This document shows, one piece after another, positions 35,101-43,348 of a stretch of 64,000 nucleotides of DNA. Origin of the DNA: Planctomycetota bacterium (GTDB lineage Bacteria > Planctomycetota > B15-G4); the NCBI GenBank assembly GCA_029259715.1, contig JAJDEP010000003.1, positions 237,370-301,369 of the forward strand. Direction: 5' to 3'. Positions within the stretch are counted from its first letter, which is position 1, and every line of letters begins with the position of its first letter. A program made the position numbers and the translations under genes. The notes beneath the pieces are model-generated. The model saw only the letters and a list, made by a program, of their open reading frames with translations, was not told the origin of the DNA and did not search any database.

Positions 35101-35611
35101 CGCCGACACCGAGCACTACACCGACATCGGGCTGGCCTGCGCCACGGCCTACGACTTCCGGGTGCGGGCGCGCAACTGCGCCGGCGACTCGGGCTTCAGC
35201 GCGGCGGCCGCCACCACCGGCTCGTGCGACGGCCCCTGGACCGACCTCGGCGCCAGCCACCCGGGCACCCACGGCGCGCCGGTCTGCCTCGGCGCCGGGT
35301 CGCTGTTCCCGCACACGCCCATGTCCGTGACGCTGGGTAACGCGCTCGAATCGGCGCCGTCATTCCTCATCGTGGGCGTGGCCACCTGGAACCTGCCGTT
35401 CTACGGCGGGACCATGGTGCCGAGCCTCGACCCGCCCGGGTTCTTCATCCCCATGACCTCGGACGGCACCGGCGCAGCGAACCTCGCGGCCTCGTGGCCG
35501 GCAGGCATCCCCACCGGCTTCACCCTCTACTTCCAGTGGTGGATCGAGGATGCCGCGGCGAGCGGCGGCGGCTTCGCCGGCAGCAACGCCGTGTCGGCGA
35601 CGGTCCCCTGA
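32174..35611 (+). CDS. Secreted YVTN beta-propeller / di-haem cytochrome c / FN3 protein
   Basis: This 1145-residue protein starts at a GTG with GAGGTG seven bases before it; the longer frame upstream has no such site and would hide the signal peptide (LVLAVVLIVAPCLLGTAMA). Residues ~30-480 are YVTN-type propeller repeats (VSVIDLTLELQVAVV, GIVIHENADRAYVLNKFDSS). Two c-type haem sites follow, CGSCH (Cys494) and CVTCH (Cys660), in a cytochrome-c-peroxidase/MauG-like region. An FN3 domain is at about 935-1020 and a ~110-residue beta-rich end follows. The end domain resembles one I know from planctomycete secreted proteins. It is a likely extracytoplasmic redox or oxidase protein; the substrate is unknown. 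Confidence 0.82.
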   Translation: MRHTTDSSLVLAVVLIVAPCLLGTAMAAQDAHVNWETPHVHPLDLTPDGARLLAVNTPDGLLEVFDATGAVPVPVAAIPVGIDPVSVRARHATEAWVVNHISDSISIVDLVTGQVTATIPTDDEPADVIFAGAPPRAFVSCSQANTVLVFDPDDLAAAPIRLVIEGEEPRALATDRFCRTVYVGIFESGNGSTILGGGSTMGGGFPPNVVSDPAGPYGGTNPPPNDGGAFQPPVNGALPAAPAVGLIVKQVGGGPWMDDNGGDWTDLVSGAQAGLSGRPVGWNVVDHDIAVIDADSLSISYVDRLMNIVMAVAFNPADKQITAVGTDGTNEIRFEPNLRGTFTRVQLGLSDDTATSVVDLNPHLDYTQGTLLQSERDESLGDPRGIAWRAQGGVGYVTGMGSNNVIVIDATGARDGLAPTIEVGEGPTGIVIHENADRAYVLNKFDSSVSVIDLTLELQVAVVDFFDPEVPAVKVGRQHLYDTHKSSGLGQIACGSCHVDARMDRLAWDLGDPGGFMDPVAGQNLAAGLPQLAGTFEDFHPMKGPMLTQTLQDIIGKEPLHWRGDRDGIEAFNPAFIALQGDDTALTPTEMQEFEDFLATIHFPPNPFRAFDNTLPTSLPLDGHFTTGRFGPAGQPLGPGDAVEGLALYRPPNQLDAVACVTCHTLPTGLGADMTFSLTTFTYQPFPLGPNGERHHALVPVDGSTNVSIKTPHLRNLYERVGFNTTQSTNTAGFGFLHDGSVDSIERFISEPVFSVASDQDVADLTAFMLAFSGSDLPQGAINNILEPPGTASQDTHAAVGAQTTLEDIGTAPAAQLTRISDMLALADASAVGLIAKGRIGGEARGYRYLGVGLWQSDRAAQTHTTAALQALATPGGALTFTVVPAGSENRSGIDRDVDGHLDGDERDAASDPADAASVPGACGPAPTAPTGLVATTASGSLVALDWNDAGADESAFVVERALAGSGAFTEVARLPADTEHYTDIGLACATAYDFRVRARNCAGDSGFSAAAATTGSCDGPWTDLGASHPGTHGAPVCLGAGSLFPHTPMSVTLGNALESAPSFLIVGVATWNLPFYGGTMVPSLDPPGFFIPMTSDGTGAANLAASWPAGIPTGFTLYFQWWIEDAAASGGGFAGSNAVSATVP

Positions 35612-35627
35612 CCAGCAACCGCCGAGA

Positions 35628-36923
35628 CTAGAAGCCGTCGACGATGAGCAGCTTGGTGGCGCTGCTGAACAGGATGCGCCCGGCGCTGTCCTGGGCCAAC
35701 GATTGCACCGTCACGCTGAGGTTCGTCAGGCCCGGTCCCGCGAGGCTGGGCGTGGTGAACGGCACGATGAACGCGCCCCCCGCCGGCATGCCCGCCACGA
35801 CGAACGGGCCGAGCAGCTGCGGGCCCACGGGCAGGAAGAACACGCCCTGGCTGGGCAGGGGCAGGTGGTCGGTGCTGAGCGAGATGAACTGGGCAAAGAC
35901 CGAGCCGGGTTCACCGGTGAGCGAGAACAGGCCCTGCTGGCCGGGCCGCAGGGGACTGTCGATGGTCTGCACGAAGACCGTGCCGGGGTAGTTCTGCACG
36001 GTGCCGGCGCCGATCACCACGGCACTCGGAGGCGCGACACCACCCCCGTCGATGATGCCGCCCAGGCCCGGGGTCAGGCTTGAGTCCATGGTGCGCAGGA
36101 TCGAGAGCGGATCGAGGTTCACCGCGGCGCCGCCCATGCACACGCCCTCTTGTCCGACCTGGCAACCGTTGCCGCCGTCGCCGCCCATGACCGTGGTGCC
36201 GACGAAGTCGAGCACGCACTCGATGCCGCCGACGCCGTCGTCGCCGCCGGTGACGACGCCCGGGGGATTCACCACCGGGTTGTTGCCGCCGGAGCCGGCA
36301 CTGATGCTGCTGTCGTAGGCCGCGACGGTCGAGCGGATGGCCATCAGCCCGCGGCCGCCGAGGCTGGCCTGATCCACGCCGCCGAGCAGGCCGGTGAAGT
36401 CGGCGCCGTCACCGCCGCGGAGCGTCGTGCGATGGAAGCTCACCTTCAGGGCGTCGGTGAGCACCACGGCCGGCATGCCGGGGACGCCGCTGTTCGCGAG
36501 GTCGGTGGGGGCCAGCTCGCCGCGGATGAAGCAATCTTCCACGAACACCACGCCCGCGCTGCCGTCGACCTGCAGGGCCGGACCGTCCAAGCCCATGTCG
36601 TCGATGAGCTGCAGGCCGCGCAGCGTGACCGACTGGTTCGGCGCCAGTCCCACCACGTGCAGCGAGTTGAGCTGCGCCAGCCCGCCCACGTCGCCGACGA
36701 TGGTCAGGCTCTTGCCCGCCACCATGCCGGTGCCCGCGGGCCCGAAGTAGAAGCCCGGCTTGACCAGGATGAAGTCGCCGTTCTGGGCGAGGTCGATGGC
36801 CGGCTGCAATTCGATCGCATCGCCGCCGCCGGCCATGTCGAGGACGATCACATCCGCGTGCACGCTCGCCGTGGCGAGCAAGCCGGTCGCGAGACACAGG
36901 GCGGCGAGACGGAGCGAACGCAT
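35628..36923 (-). CDS. Secreted parallel beta-helix protein
   Basis: This 431-residue protein has a signal peptide (MRSLRLAALCLATGLLATASVHA). A run of right-handed beta-helix-like rungs follows (ILVKPGFYFG, SLTIVGDVGG, VTLRGLQLIDD, VVFVEDCFIRGE, VSFHRTTLRGGDG). From about residue 330 a beta-sandwich-like end (FSLTGEPGSVFAQFISLS...FFLPVGPQLLG) resembles the end of the convergent cytochrome protein. Such proteins are surface or secreted proteins with sugar-binding or structural roles; no catalytic residues are obvious. It lies only 16 bases from the end of the convergent gene. Confidence 0.72.
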   Translation of the reverse strand: MRSLRLAALCLATGLLATASVHADVIVLDMAGGGDAIELQPAIDLAQNGDFILVKPGFYFGPAGTGMVAGKSLTIVGDVGGLAQLNSLHVVGLAPNQSVTLRGLQLIDDMGLDGPALQVDGSAGVVFVEDCFIRGELAPTDLANSGVPGMPAVVLTDALKVSFHRTTLRGGDGADFTGLLGGVDQASLGGRGLMAIRSTVAAYDSSISAGSGGNNPVVNPPGVVTGGDDGVGGIECVLDFVGTTVMGGDGGNGCQVGQEGVCMGGAAVNLDPLSILRTMDSSLTPGLGGIIDGGGVAPPSAVVIGAGTVQNYPGTVFVQTIDSPLRPGQQGLFSLTGEPGSVFAQFISLSTDHLPLPSQGVFFLPVGPQLLGPFVVAGMPAGGAFIVPFTTPSLAGPGLTNLSVTVQSLAQDSAGRILFSSATKLLIVDGF

Positions 36924-37029
36924 CGGGGTGCAATCCTCGGAAGGGGAAGAGCGGGATCCGACACCAGGGAGGCGGTGCTCGGAGCCGTCCGGCCCACCCC
37001 CACACCCTACTCCACAAGTTCCATCCTGA

Positions 37030-37047
37030 GAGCCCGGGGCAGGGCTC
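37030..37047 (-). terminator. Hairpin after the MscS gene
   Basis: GAGCCC and GGGCTC make a 6-bp stem with a 6-base loop starting 13 bases after the MscS stop codon on the minus strand. It has no T-tract. The position suits a terminator. Confidence 0.35.
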
Positions 37048-37059
37048 GGCCATTGATTT

Positions 37060-38211
37060 CTATGCCTCGGAGCCCGTTCCGGCCCCCGGTGCCGCCCATC
37101 CGCTCGGCAGCCCCTTGATGTGCAGATCCCGCTGCGGAAAGGGGATCTGGATGCCGTCGGCGGCGAAGCGCTTGTAGACGGCCGTGTTCAGGGCGTCCAT
37201 GGCCCGCCCCCGCAGCTCAGGCTCGTCGATCCAGCACAGCAGCTCGAAGTCGAGGCTGCTCTCGCCGAAGGCGCGGAAGCGCACGCGCGGATCCGGGTCG
37301 GCGCAGATCAGCTCTTCCGCGTCGGCCACGGCGAGCAGCGAAGCCCGCACGGCGTCGATGTCGCTGCCGTACGCCACCCCCACCTTGATGCGGATGCGCT
37401 CCTTGCGCGTCGGCCCCCGCGTCTCGTTGGTGATCTTGGCCGCCCCCATCACCGAGTTGGGGATGGTCACCTCGATGTCGTCGCGGGTGAGCAGGCGCGT
37501 GCTGCGCAGACCGATGAAGCTCACCATGCCTCTTTCGCCCGAGTCGAGGACGACGTAGTCGCCGAGCTGATAGGGCGCGTCGGCGATGATGAAGATGCCG
37601 GCGAACAGGTTGGACAGGGTGTCCTTGGCGGCGAAGCCGAGGGCCAGGCCGACGATGCCCGCCGACGCCAGCCAGGCAGCCGCGTCCACCTCCCAGATCT
37701 GCAGCAGGCCCCAGATCGACAGGGCCAGGATGGCCAGCTTCGCCGCGTTGTCGAACAGCGGGAAGGTGCGCTGCTCGATGTGGCGGAAGCGGTCGGCGTG
37801 CAGGCTCGCCGAGCGCAGCATGATGGCGCTGACGCGCAGGGCGAAGACCACCCAGATCAGCATGCACAGGGTCTGGATGGCGGCCACGGTGATCGAACGC
37901 ACGCCCGACGGCGTGACGCCGCTGGCATCCACCTCCGGCGCCGGCAGCAGCTCCTGCGCCATGAGCGCCAGCCCGAGCAGCATGATCGTCTTGACGATGG
38001 GCCCGTGCAGCTGCTCGACGATGGCGTCGTCGATGGTCGACGCGGTGCGCTTGGACCACGCGACGATGGTGCGCGTGATGACGAAGTCGATGACCTTGGC
38101 CGCCACGAAGGCCACGGCCAGGATCACCGCGGCGAAGACGAGCGGCTGACTCTCGAGCGTGGCGTGCCACGCGGGCCAGGTGTCCTGCAGAAAGGTGTCC
38201 ATGGGCTGCAT
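37060..38211 (-). CDS. MscS-family mechanosensitive ion channel
   Basis: This 383-residue protein has about five transmembrane helices, the last being the pore helix AWLASAGIVGLALGFAAKD followed by TLSNLFAGIFIIADAPYQLG. The beta domain (VVLDSGERGMVSFIGLRSTRL, VTIPNSVMGAAKITN) and the C-terminal alpha/beta domain follow, as in MscS/YbdG-type channels. It releases solutes on osmotic downshift. Two ATG codons three codons apart could start it; the first is listed. Neither has a strong ribosome binding site. Confidence 0.9.
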   Translation of the reverse strand: MQPMDTFLQDTWPAWHATLESQPLVFAAVILAVAFVAAKVIDFVITRTIVAWSKRTASTIDDAIVEQLHGPIVKTIMLLGLALMAQELLPAPEVDASGVTPSGVRSITVAAIQTLCMLIWVVFALRVSAIMLRSASLHADRFRHIEQRTFPLFDNAAKLAILALSIWGLLQIWEVDAAAWLASAGIVGLALGFAAKDTLSNLFAGIFIIADAPYQLGDYVVLDSGERGMVSFIGLRSTRLLTRDDIEVTIPNSVMGAAKITNETRGPTRKERIRIKVGVAYGSDIDAVRASLLAVADAEELICADPDPRVRFRAFGESSLDFELLCWIDEPELRGRAMDALNTAVYKRFAADGIQIPFPQRDLHIKGLPSGWAAPGAGTGSEA

Positions 38212-38306
38212 GGTCGCAAGCACGACCGCCCGAGTGAACAGCAACCGTCGGCTTCGGAGGGCACGCGTGGCGGAAACGACACGTCCCGCGCCGAGGTCGG
38301 CAGGAC

Positions 38307-38693
38307 CTACTCGTCGACGTCCGCCACGTCCAACGGGACGACCCGGTCGCCGTCGCTGTGCCTGTCGGTGGTGACGCCGCCGAGCGTTTCGTGCATCTCC
38401 AGGCGATCGGGCTGAGGCACCTCCACCCACCACGCTCGGCGGACATCCTCGACGATGCGGTCGAGCGCCGGCAGGGCGTTGGCCGTCCGCGCCGACATCG
38501 AAACGTCCAGGGCCTGGGCAACCCGCCCGGCGGCGAAAGCCGAGGCCCCCACCACGAGGGCGCCCAAGGTCGCTGCGAGCAACAGTTCGACCAGGGTGAA
38601 GCCGGCCGTCGAGGCCTTTCCGGCCGCCGGAGCCGCAGGTTCCTGATGTAGCGATATGCACGACAGCGCGTAGCGATCGTAACGACGTTTCAT
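38307..38693 (-). CDS. Short prepilin-type protein (GspJ/PilW-like), possibly truncated
   Basis: This 128-residue protein has a prepilin cleavage and helix motif, AGFTLVELLLAATLGALVVG, at about residues 30-50, preceded by an unusually long 30-residue leader. After the helix come the coiled part (RVAQALDVSMSARTANALPALDRIVEDVRRA) and only ~40 further residues, ending DLDVADVDE-like (PLDVADVDE). GspJ-type pseudopilins are normally ~200 residues, so the globular domain looks cut short. GGAG five bases upstream supports this ATG. The MscS gene starts 95 bases downstream. Confidence 0.62.
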   Translation of the reverse strand: MKRRYDRYALSCISLHQEPAAPAAGKASTAGFTLVELLLAATLGALVVGASAFAAGRVAQALDVSMSARTANALPALDRIVEDVRRAWWVEVPQPDRLEMHETLGGVTTDRHSDGDRVVPLDVADVDE

Positions 38694-38778
38694 ATGGACT
38701 CCCATCGACGCTTTTGGTCGCGGAGTGAAGAGAGGATTCGGATTCCCGGCAGAACCCGGATTCCGGATTTCGGGCTCA

Positions 38779-38798
38779 CCGGGGGGCAAGCCTCCCGG
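38779..38798 (-). terminator. Hairpin downstream of the 844-residue sulfatase-fold gene
   Basis: An 8-bp stem (one G-T pair) with loop CAAG lies 88 bases past the stop codon, between that gene and the prepilin gene. There is no T-tract. Confidence 0.3.
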
Positions 38799-38885
38799 AA
38801 TTTCATTCGCGGAAGCCGGTCCTCAGCGGTCGCTGCGCCCCTTCCTGAGTCCCGGGCCCTCTGCCGTCCCCCTCAGACGCTCTCC

Positions 38886-41420
38886 TCAGCCGTCCTGGTC
38901 GGCGTCGGCTCCTGCGTCGGCGTCGATGTAGCCGAGCTGCTGCAGCTGCTCGAGCATGGCGTCCCCGGCTCCCAGCGAGGGGCCCAGAGACCGGCCGTTC
39001 ACCAGCCGCTGCTTCAGCAGCCCGCGCAGGTGGGCGGCGGCCTCGGGCTGCTCGGCAGCGATGTCCAGCAGCTCGCCCGGGTCCTGGGCCAGGTCGAACA
39101 GACGCCACTCACCGTCGCCGGGACCCGCCGTCGCGTCCGCGCCCCAGGGCCGGCCCGTCGTGGCCCAGTGCAGCACCAGGTCGCCGAGGCGGACCCCGAG
39201 CAAGGTGTTGCCCATGCGGCCGTTCCACCAGCCCGTGCGCGTCGAGTAGAGCACCGGCTCGGGCGACGGCGGAGTGGTCGCCAGCTCGAGCAGATCCGCC
39301 CCGCTCCCGTAATCCCACGAGTGCATCGACAACTCGAAGCTCGCACCCCCCCGTCGCGCGAGGGTCGGCGCGAGATGCCGGTTGCTCACCGGGACGTTGC
39401 TGCGCAGGCCACGCGGGATGCCCGGCCCCGCCATGACCAGCGGCACGTGCACGCCTTCACGGTGGATCGCCTGGCCGTGGGTGACCATGCCGTGCTCGAA
39501 CAGCTCCTCGCCGTGGTCGCTGGTGAACACGAGGATCGTCTCGCCTTCGATGCCGTTGCGCACGAGCCGGTCCATGACCTGTCCCAGCCAGTAGTCGCCG
39601 CTCCAGGTGCAGGCGTCGTAGAGGTCGGAGAGCCAGCGGCGGTGGTCGGCGGGCACGACCTGGTCGACGATGGAATTCCCCTGAGCGTCGTGCCCCTCGC
39701 CCGCGCGGAAGCGCTTGTTGTAGTCGGCGATGAGGTAGGGCGGCAGATCGGCGGGCACGTCCGCGGCGAGCAAAGCCCGCCCTTCGGGCAGGGGCAGGTG
39801 CGGGCTGTGCGCGTCGAGCAGCTGCAGGTAGAGGAAGAAGCGCGTGCCCGCCATGGAGTCGATCCACTCGAGGGCCGCGGGCATGAAGGTGTCCGACTCG
39901 CGGGTGCTGCCGCGCGAGTGGTCGAAGGTCTCGAAGCCCTGGTCGAAGTTCTTGTCCGGCACGATGAGCACGTTGGCTGACCACGCGGCCGTGCTGTAGC
40001 CCTCCCGTTGCAGCACCTCGGGGAGCGTCTGCAGTCCGTCGCCCAGCCAGCAGGATGAGGAATCGAGCACGCCGTGCTCCTCGGGCAGCAGGCCGGTGAG
40101 CAGCGACGCCGTGGACGGCCAGGTCCAGCTCGCCGTGGAGTAGGCCGCATCGAAGGTCAGGCCATTGGCGGCCAGTACCTCGAGGTTGGGCGACGTGGGA
40201 CGCCCGTAGCCGTAGGCCGAGAGCCGGTCGGCGCGCTGGGTGTCCATGACGATGACGATGATGTTGGGCTGCTCGGGCGAGCTGAGCCGGCGGGGCACAA
40301 CGGAGACACGCTCGAAGGTGACGCCCCCGAAGCCGCACATCAGCCCGGGCGGTGGCGGGTCGTCGCGGCCCGGCGGCGACCGCCAGGACGTGCGCAACAT
40401 GACGGGCTGACCCGGCTCGATGGCGAGCCCGTCGACGCCCCCCACCGCGATCCACTCGCTGTCGGGACGCTCGCCGTTCGCCGCCAGCACGATGTCCTCG
40501 GAGAAGACGTTGCGGCCGCCGAGGGCGACGACGAAACGCACGACCGCACCGGCCAGCGCCTCGCCATGATCGCGCATGACCGAGTGATCGACGCCGGCGC
40601 GCATGTGCAGCACCGTCGATCCCAGGTCGACCGAGGGCTTCAGCAGCACCGAGCTCTGCGGCGGCAGCACCAGCGACGGCATGTCGGCGCCCAGCCGCTT
40701 GAAGTCGAGCGACGGCGTGATCACGCCGTACAGACCCGGCGCCTCCTCGGGTTGCTCGAGGATCTCGATCTCGAGGGACCGGGGGAGCTGGATGAGACTC
40801 CCTTCGCTGAAGGGCGAGACGGCCACCTCCCGGATGACCATGCTCTCCTCGACCTGACCCAGGACGGCGCGTCCGCCGAACACGACGACGACCGCGAGCA
40901 GCAGCGGCGCCAGGAACCCACGGGCCCCCAGCGACGCCGAGCCCCGCGCGAGCCGCACGGCCAGGGCGGCCATGAGGACGAACGCCACCACGGCAACGCC
41001 CGCTCCGGTGGCCACGCCCCGCGTGGTCTCGGTGCCCACCGAGCGCGAGGCATCGCCCCCGGCCCAACCCGCCAGGTAGGCCGTGGCCGCCGCGGCCAGC
41101 ATCATCACCGCCACGAACGGTTGGGCATCCCGCAGGCGACGTCCGCGCAGAGCGGCGCCGATGAGGAAGGCCGCCACCACGCCCAGGAACATCGAGGCAA
41201 TCATGGTCGAGGTCAGAGAAGCCGCCACGCGCAGCCGCACCCGCGACCACTCGTTGCCGTGGGCGATCTGGTCCATGGCCCACAGCACACCGAGACGCGC
41301 GGCGAAGAGGGCCAGCCCGGTCCACAGGCCCCCGACGAGGCGCGCGGAGACGCCTCCCTGCTCTTCGTCAGGTCCCGCCGGACCCGACGCGCTTTCCTCG
41401 GATGCGACGGAGTGACTCAC
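38886..41420 (-). CDS. Membrane-anchored sulfatase-fold protein with Thr at the nucleophile position
   Basis: This 844-residue protein has about five transmembrane helices (30-195), a beta-rich middle domain (200-385) and a sulfatase-fold domain from about 390. IIVIVMDTQRADRLSAYGY, SWTWPSTASLLTGLLPEEHG, LQLLDAHSPHLPL and LVFTSDHGEELFEHG follow in the order of sulfatases. The Cys/Ser of C-x-P-S-R is Thr433, and the Arg is Thr. It cannot carry formylglycine, so a phosphodiesterase or phosphotransferase is more likely. The last ~70 residues hold MLEQLQQLGYID, a C-terminal motif also found in the lipoprotein homologue at 48120. Confidence 0.76.
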   Translation of the reverse strand: MSHSVASEESASGPAGPDEEQGGVSARLVGGLWTGLALFAARLGVLWAMDQIAHGNEWSRVRLRVAASLTSTMIASMFLGVVAAFLIGAALRGRRLRDAQPFVAVMMLAAAATAYLAGWAGGDASRSVGTETTRGVATGAGVAVVAFVLMAALAVRLARGSASLGARGFLAPLLLAVVVVFGGRAVLGQVEESMVIREVAVSPFSEGSLIQLPRSLEIEILEQPEEAPGLYGVITPSLDFKRLGADMPSLVLPPQSSVLLKPSVDLGSTVLHMRAGVDHSVMRDHGEALAGAVVRFVVALGGRNVFSEDIVLAANGERPDSEWIAVGGVDGLAIEPGQPVMLRTSWRSPPGRDDPPPPGLMCGFGGVTFERVSVVPRRLSSPEQPNIIVIVMDTQRADRLSAYGYGRPTSPNLEVLAANGLTFDAAYSTASWTWPSTASLLTGLLPEEHGVLDSSSCWLGDGLQTLPEVLQREGYSTAAWSANVLIVPDKNFDQGFETFDHSRGSTRESDTFMPAALEWIDSMAGTRFFLYLQLLDAHSPHLPLPEGRALLAADVPADLPPYLIADYNKRFRAGEGHDAQGNSIVDQVVPADHRRWLSDLYDACTWSGDYWLGQVMDRLVRNGIEGETILVFTSDHGEELFEHGMVTHGQAIHREGVHVPLVMAGPGIPRGLRSNVPVSNRHLAPTLARRGGASFELSMHSWDYGSGADLLELATTPPSPEPVLYSTRTGWWNGRMGNTLLGVRLGDLVLHWATTGRPWGADATAGPGDGEWRLFDLAQDPGELLDIAAEQPEAAAHLRGLLKQRLVNGRSLGPSLGAGDAMLEQLQQLGYIDADAGADADQDG

Positions 41421-41447
41421 TCCGTCGGTGATACCAAACGCGCGCCC

Positions 41448-42473
41448 TCAGTCGGCAGCCAACAGTCGCTCGACGGCGCCCTGCAGCGTGTCGCCGTCTT
41501 TGAACCCGACGAAGCGCTCCGTCAGGCGTCCCTGCGGATCGATGAAGTGGTGGGTCGGCACGAGATGCGTGCCCAGCACCTCGGACAGCGCATCCCCCTC
41601 GGCGACCCACACCGGGTGATCGAAGGAGTAGTCCTGCAACGACTGGTTCACGTCCTCGACGGACCCGCTGTTCACGAGGATGGCGACGATCTCGACCTCC
41701 CGGCCGTGACGGGCGGCCAGTTCGGCCAGCAGCGGGATGGTGTCGTAGGAGTGCCGACAGTGGACCGCGAGCGTCGTGAGCAGCACCGGACGCTCACCCC
41801 AGTCCTGCGTGGACACGGGCGCACCATCGAAGCGCAGGGCCGTGAACGGCGGCATCGGCGCGTGGCCCGTGTCGGCGCCGTCGAGCGTCTTCTCCCGGTG
41901 GTACATGGCCAGGACATCATCCGCCGCCCCACCGAGATCGCCGTAGATCGAGCAGGCGCCGTAGTCGGCGCAGCGCCCCCCGCCCTTGAGGATGCCCTCC
42001 TCGCGCAAGACGTCCAGCACCGCCGTCGTGTCGGCGCGGGTGAGCTCCAGCCCCGCCGCGGCGCCGATGTCCGTGACGGAGAGTGTGAAACGGGCGTCCT
42101 CGTCTTCATGGGCGGTCAGGTCGAGCACATGGTCGACCATGGCCTTGCGCTGTTCGGGAGTGAAGCGGAACGCGCTCGTCGCCATGCGGTCGAAGGCGAA
42201 GTCCGAGGCCGGCTCGTCTGCACAACCCTGGTCGTCCGCGCACGCCGTCGCCGCGGATGCGTGGGCGCCCGGAGCACACGCGGCGCCCGCACTGCACTCG
42301 TCGCCGGGAGCACACTCGGCGCCGCCGCTGCAGAGGTCCTGCACCCCCAGCAGCGCCGATGACGCCCGCGCCAGGAACGAGCAGTCGTCGGTGCAGTTGG
42401 CGGCGCCCATGACGCCGGCGCTGCAGACGACCACGCCACAACAGCAGAACAGAACGGCAATTACCTTGATCAT
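41448..42473 (-). CDS. Cys-rich thioredoxin-fold protein downstream of a MerR regulator
   Basis: This 341-residue protein starts at the ATG just before its hydrophobic helix (MIKVIAVLFCCCGVVVCSAG, with four Cys inside the helix). A Cys-rich region (CAPG repeated, eleven more Cys to residue ~85) and a helical middle part follow. The end is a thioredoxin/AhpC-like domain, in which LLTTLAVHCRHSYDTIPLLAEL has a single Cys where C-x-x-C usually sits. A GTG 22 codons upstream could also start it. The MerR gene 183 bases upstream on the same strand is probably its regulator. A role in thiol or metal stress is inferred. Confidence 0.65.
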   Translation of the reverse strand: MIKVIAVLFCCCGVVVCSAGVMGAANCTDDCSFLARASSALLGVQDLCSGGAECAPGDECSAGAACAPGAHASAATACADDQGCADEPASDFAFDRMATSAFRFTPEQRKAMVDHVLDLTAHEDEDARFTLSVTDIGAAAGLELTRADTTAVLDVLREEGILKGGGRCADYGACSIYGDLGGAADDVLAMYHREKTLDGADTGHAPMPPFTALRFDGAPVSTQDWGERPVLLTTLAVHCRHSYDTIPLLAELAARHGREVEIVAILVNSGSVEDVNQSLQDYSFDHPVWVAEGDALSEVLGTHLVPTHHFIDPQGRLTERFVGFKDGDTLQGAVERLLAAD

Positions 42474-42656
42474 CGACCACCCCCACCTCGGGTCCGGGAA
42501 CGAGACCGCTGACGACCCCAGGATTCTAAGGGGTTTCACCTCGGTGCAGGGTCAAGACCCCGCGTGCGAGCCCGACGGGCGGATGGCGCGCGAAACCGGC
42601 GCCTGCCCGGCGCCCGTGTACGGGGTCTGCGAGCCCCGCGCGGGGCACGCAGCGCC

Positions 42657-43094
42657 TCAATCGGCAGCCTCGGCCCGCCGACCCAACTCATCGAGGACGC
42701 GGCAGCGTTCGGTTCCGGAACTGCCGCGACACCATTCCAGCGCCTCCGCCAGCACGCCCCGGTCATGCTGCAGGGAGACGAGGCGCTGCTCGATCATCGA
42801 CAGGCGCGCCTCGATGATCCCCTGGACCTCACCGCAGCAGCCCGTCGACTCCGACTTCGCAGCCTCGTCCGGAGCAAACCTCAGATCGAGCAATTGCCCG
42901 ATGTCCGTGAGGGAGAACCCCAGGCCTTGAGCGGCGCGGATGAGTCGCAACCGCGACAGGCTCTCGGCGCCGTAGGTGCGGTCGTTCGCCTCCGTCCGGC
43001 CGTCGGCCGGCAGCAGACTGCGCCGCTCGTAGTAGCGCACCGTCGAGACGGGAACGCCGGCCGTCCGCGCCAGCTGCCCAATGGTGTAGGTCAT
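42657..43094 (-). CDS. MerR-family regulator with mercury-type cysteine spacing
   Basis: This 145-residue protein has the MerR helix-turn-helix ([26 protein letters not shown]) and a long dimerisation helix. Cys87, Cys122 and Cys131 are spaced 35 and 9 residues apart, the same as the three Hg(II) ligands of classical MerR (82, 117, 126). An extra Cys86 sits beside the first. So it probably senses a thiophilic metal such as Hg, Pb or Cd and activates a promoter with a long spacer. GGGAGG eight bases upstream supports the ATG. The adjacent Cys-rich gene is the likely target; no merA, merP or merT gene is present nearby. Confidence 0.82.
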   Translation of the reverse strand: MTYTIGQLARTAGVPVSTVRYYERRSLLPADGRTEANDRTYGAESLSRLRLIRAAQGLGFSLTDIGQLLDLRFAPDEAAKSESTGCCGEVQGIIEARLSMIEQRLVSLQHDRGVLAEALEWCRGSSGTERCRVLDELGRRAEAAD

Positions 43095-43164
43095 ATCCGC
43101 AGCCTCCCATCCCCGTGCCCGGGCGGTTACGGCCGCGCTGGGGGCCGCGTTGGCAGGGGGAGAC

Positions 43165-43241
43165 TGGTACACCCGACAGGATTCGAACCTGTGACCTCCT
43201 GCTCCGGAGGCAGGCGCTCTATCCAGCTGAGCTACGGGTGC
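43165..43241 (-). tRNA. tRNA-Arg (anticodon CCG)
   Basis: The minus strand folds as a full cloverleaf: acceptor stem GCACCCG with CGGGTGT (one G-U at the end), D arm AGCTCAGCTGGATAGAGC, anticodon arm CCTGC-CTCCGGA-GCAGG with anticodon CCG reading CGG, and T arm ACAGG-TTCGAAT-CCTGT. The CCA end is encoded (43165-43167). It lies between the MBOAT operon and the MerR gene. Confidence 0.95.
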
Positions 43242-43255
43242 ACGCGGAAAGACCG

Positions 43256-43283
43256 ATGATCGCCAGGGGACGGGGCGGGTCAA
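43256..43283 (-). promoter_or_regulatory. Candidate promoter of the tRNA gene
   Basis: On the minus strand TTGACC (43278-43283) and GATCAT (43256-43261) are 16 bases apart, with transcription start expected a few bases before the tRNA 5' end at 43241. Confidence 0.4.
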
Positions 43284-43348
43284 GCCCCGCGCTCCGATCG
43301 GCGCGAGTCCGGGGCTAGAATCCCCCGACGCCCCGGCCCGGCCTGCCC

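Noticed and set aside
32147..35314. A 1055-codon open frame opposite the propeller/cytochrome gene.
   Set aside because: Composition is Gly/Val/Arg/His-rich shadow; the plus strand has haem motifs and a signal peptide.
42540..42656. A mercury-resistance operon next to the MerR gene.
   Set aside because: No merA, merP, merT or merC-like sequence is present; only the cysteine spacing of the regulator points to mercury.
43165..43241. tRNA-Arg as an integration site for a mobile element.
   Set aside because: No integrase, no direct repeat of the tRNA 3' end and no phage or plasmid genes were seen around it.
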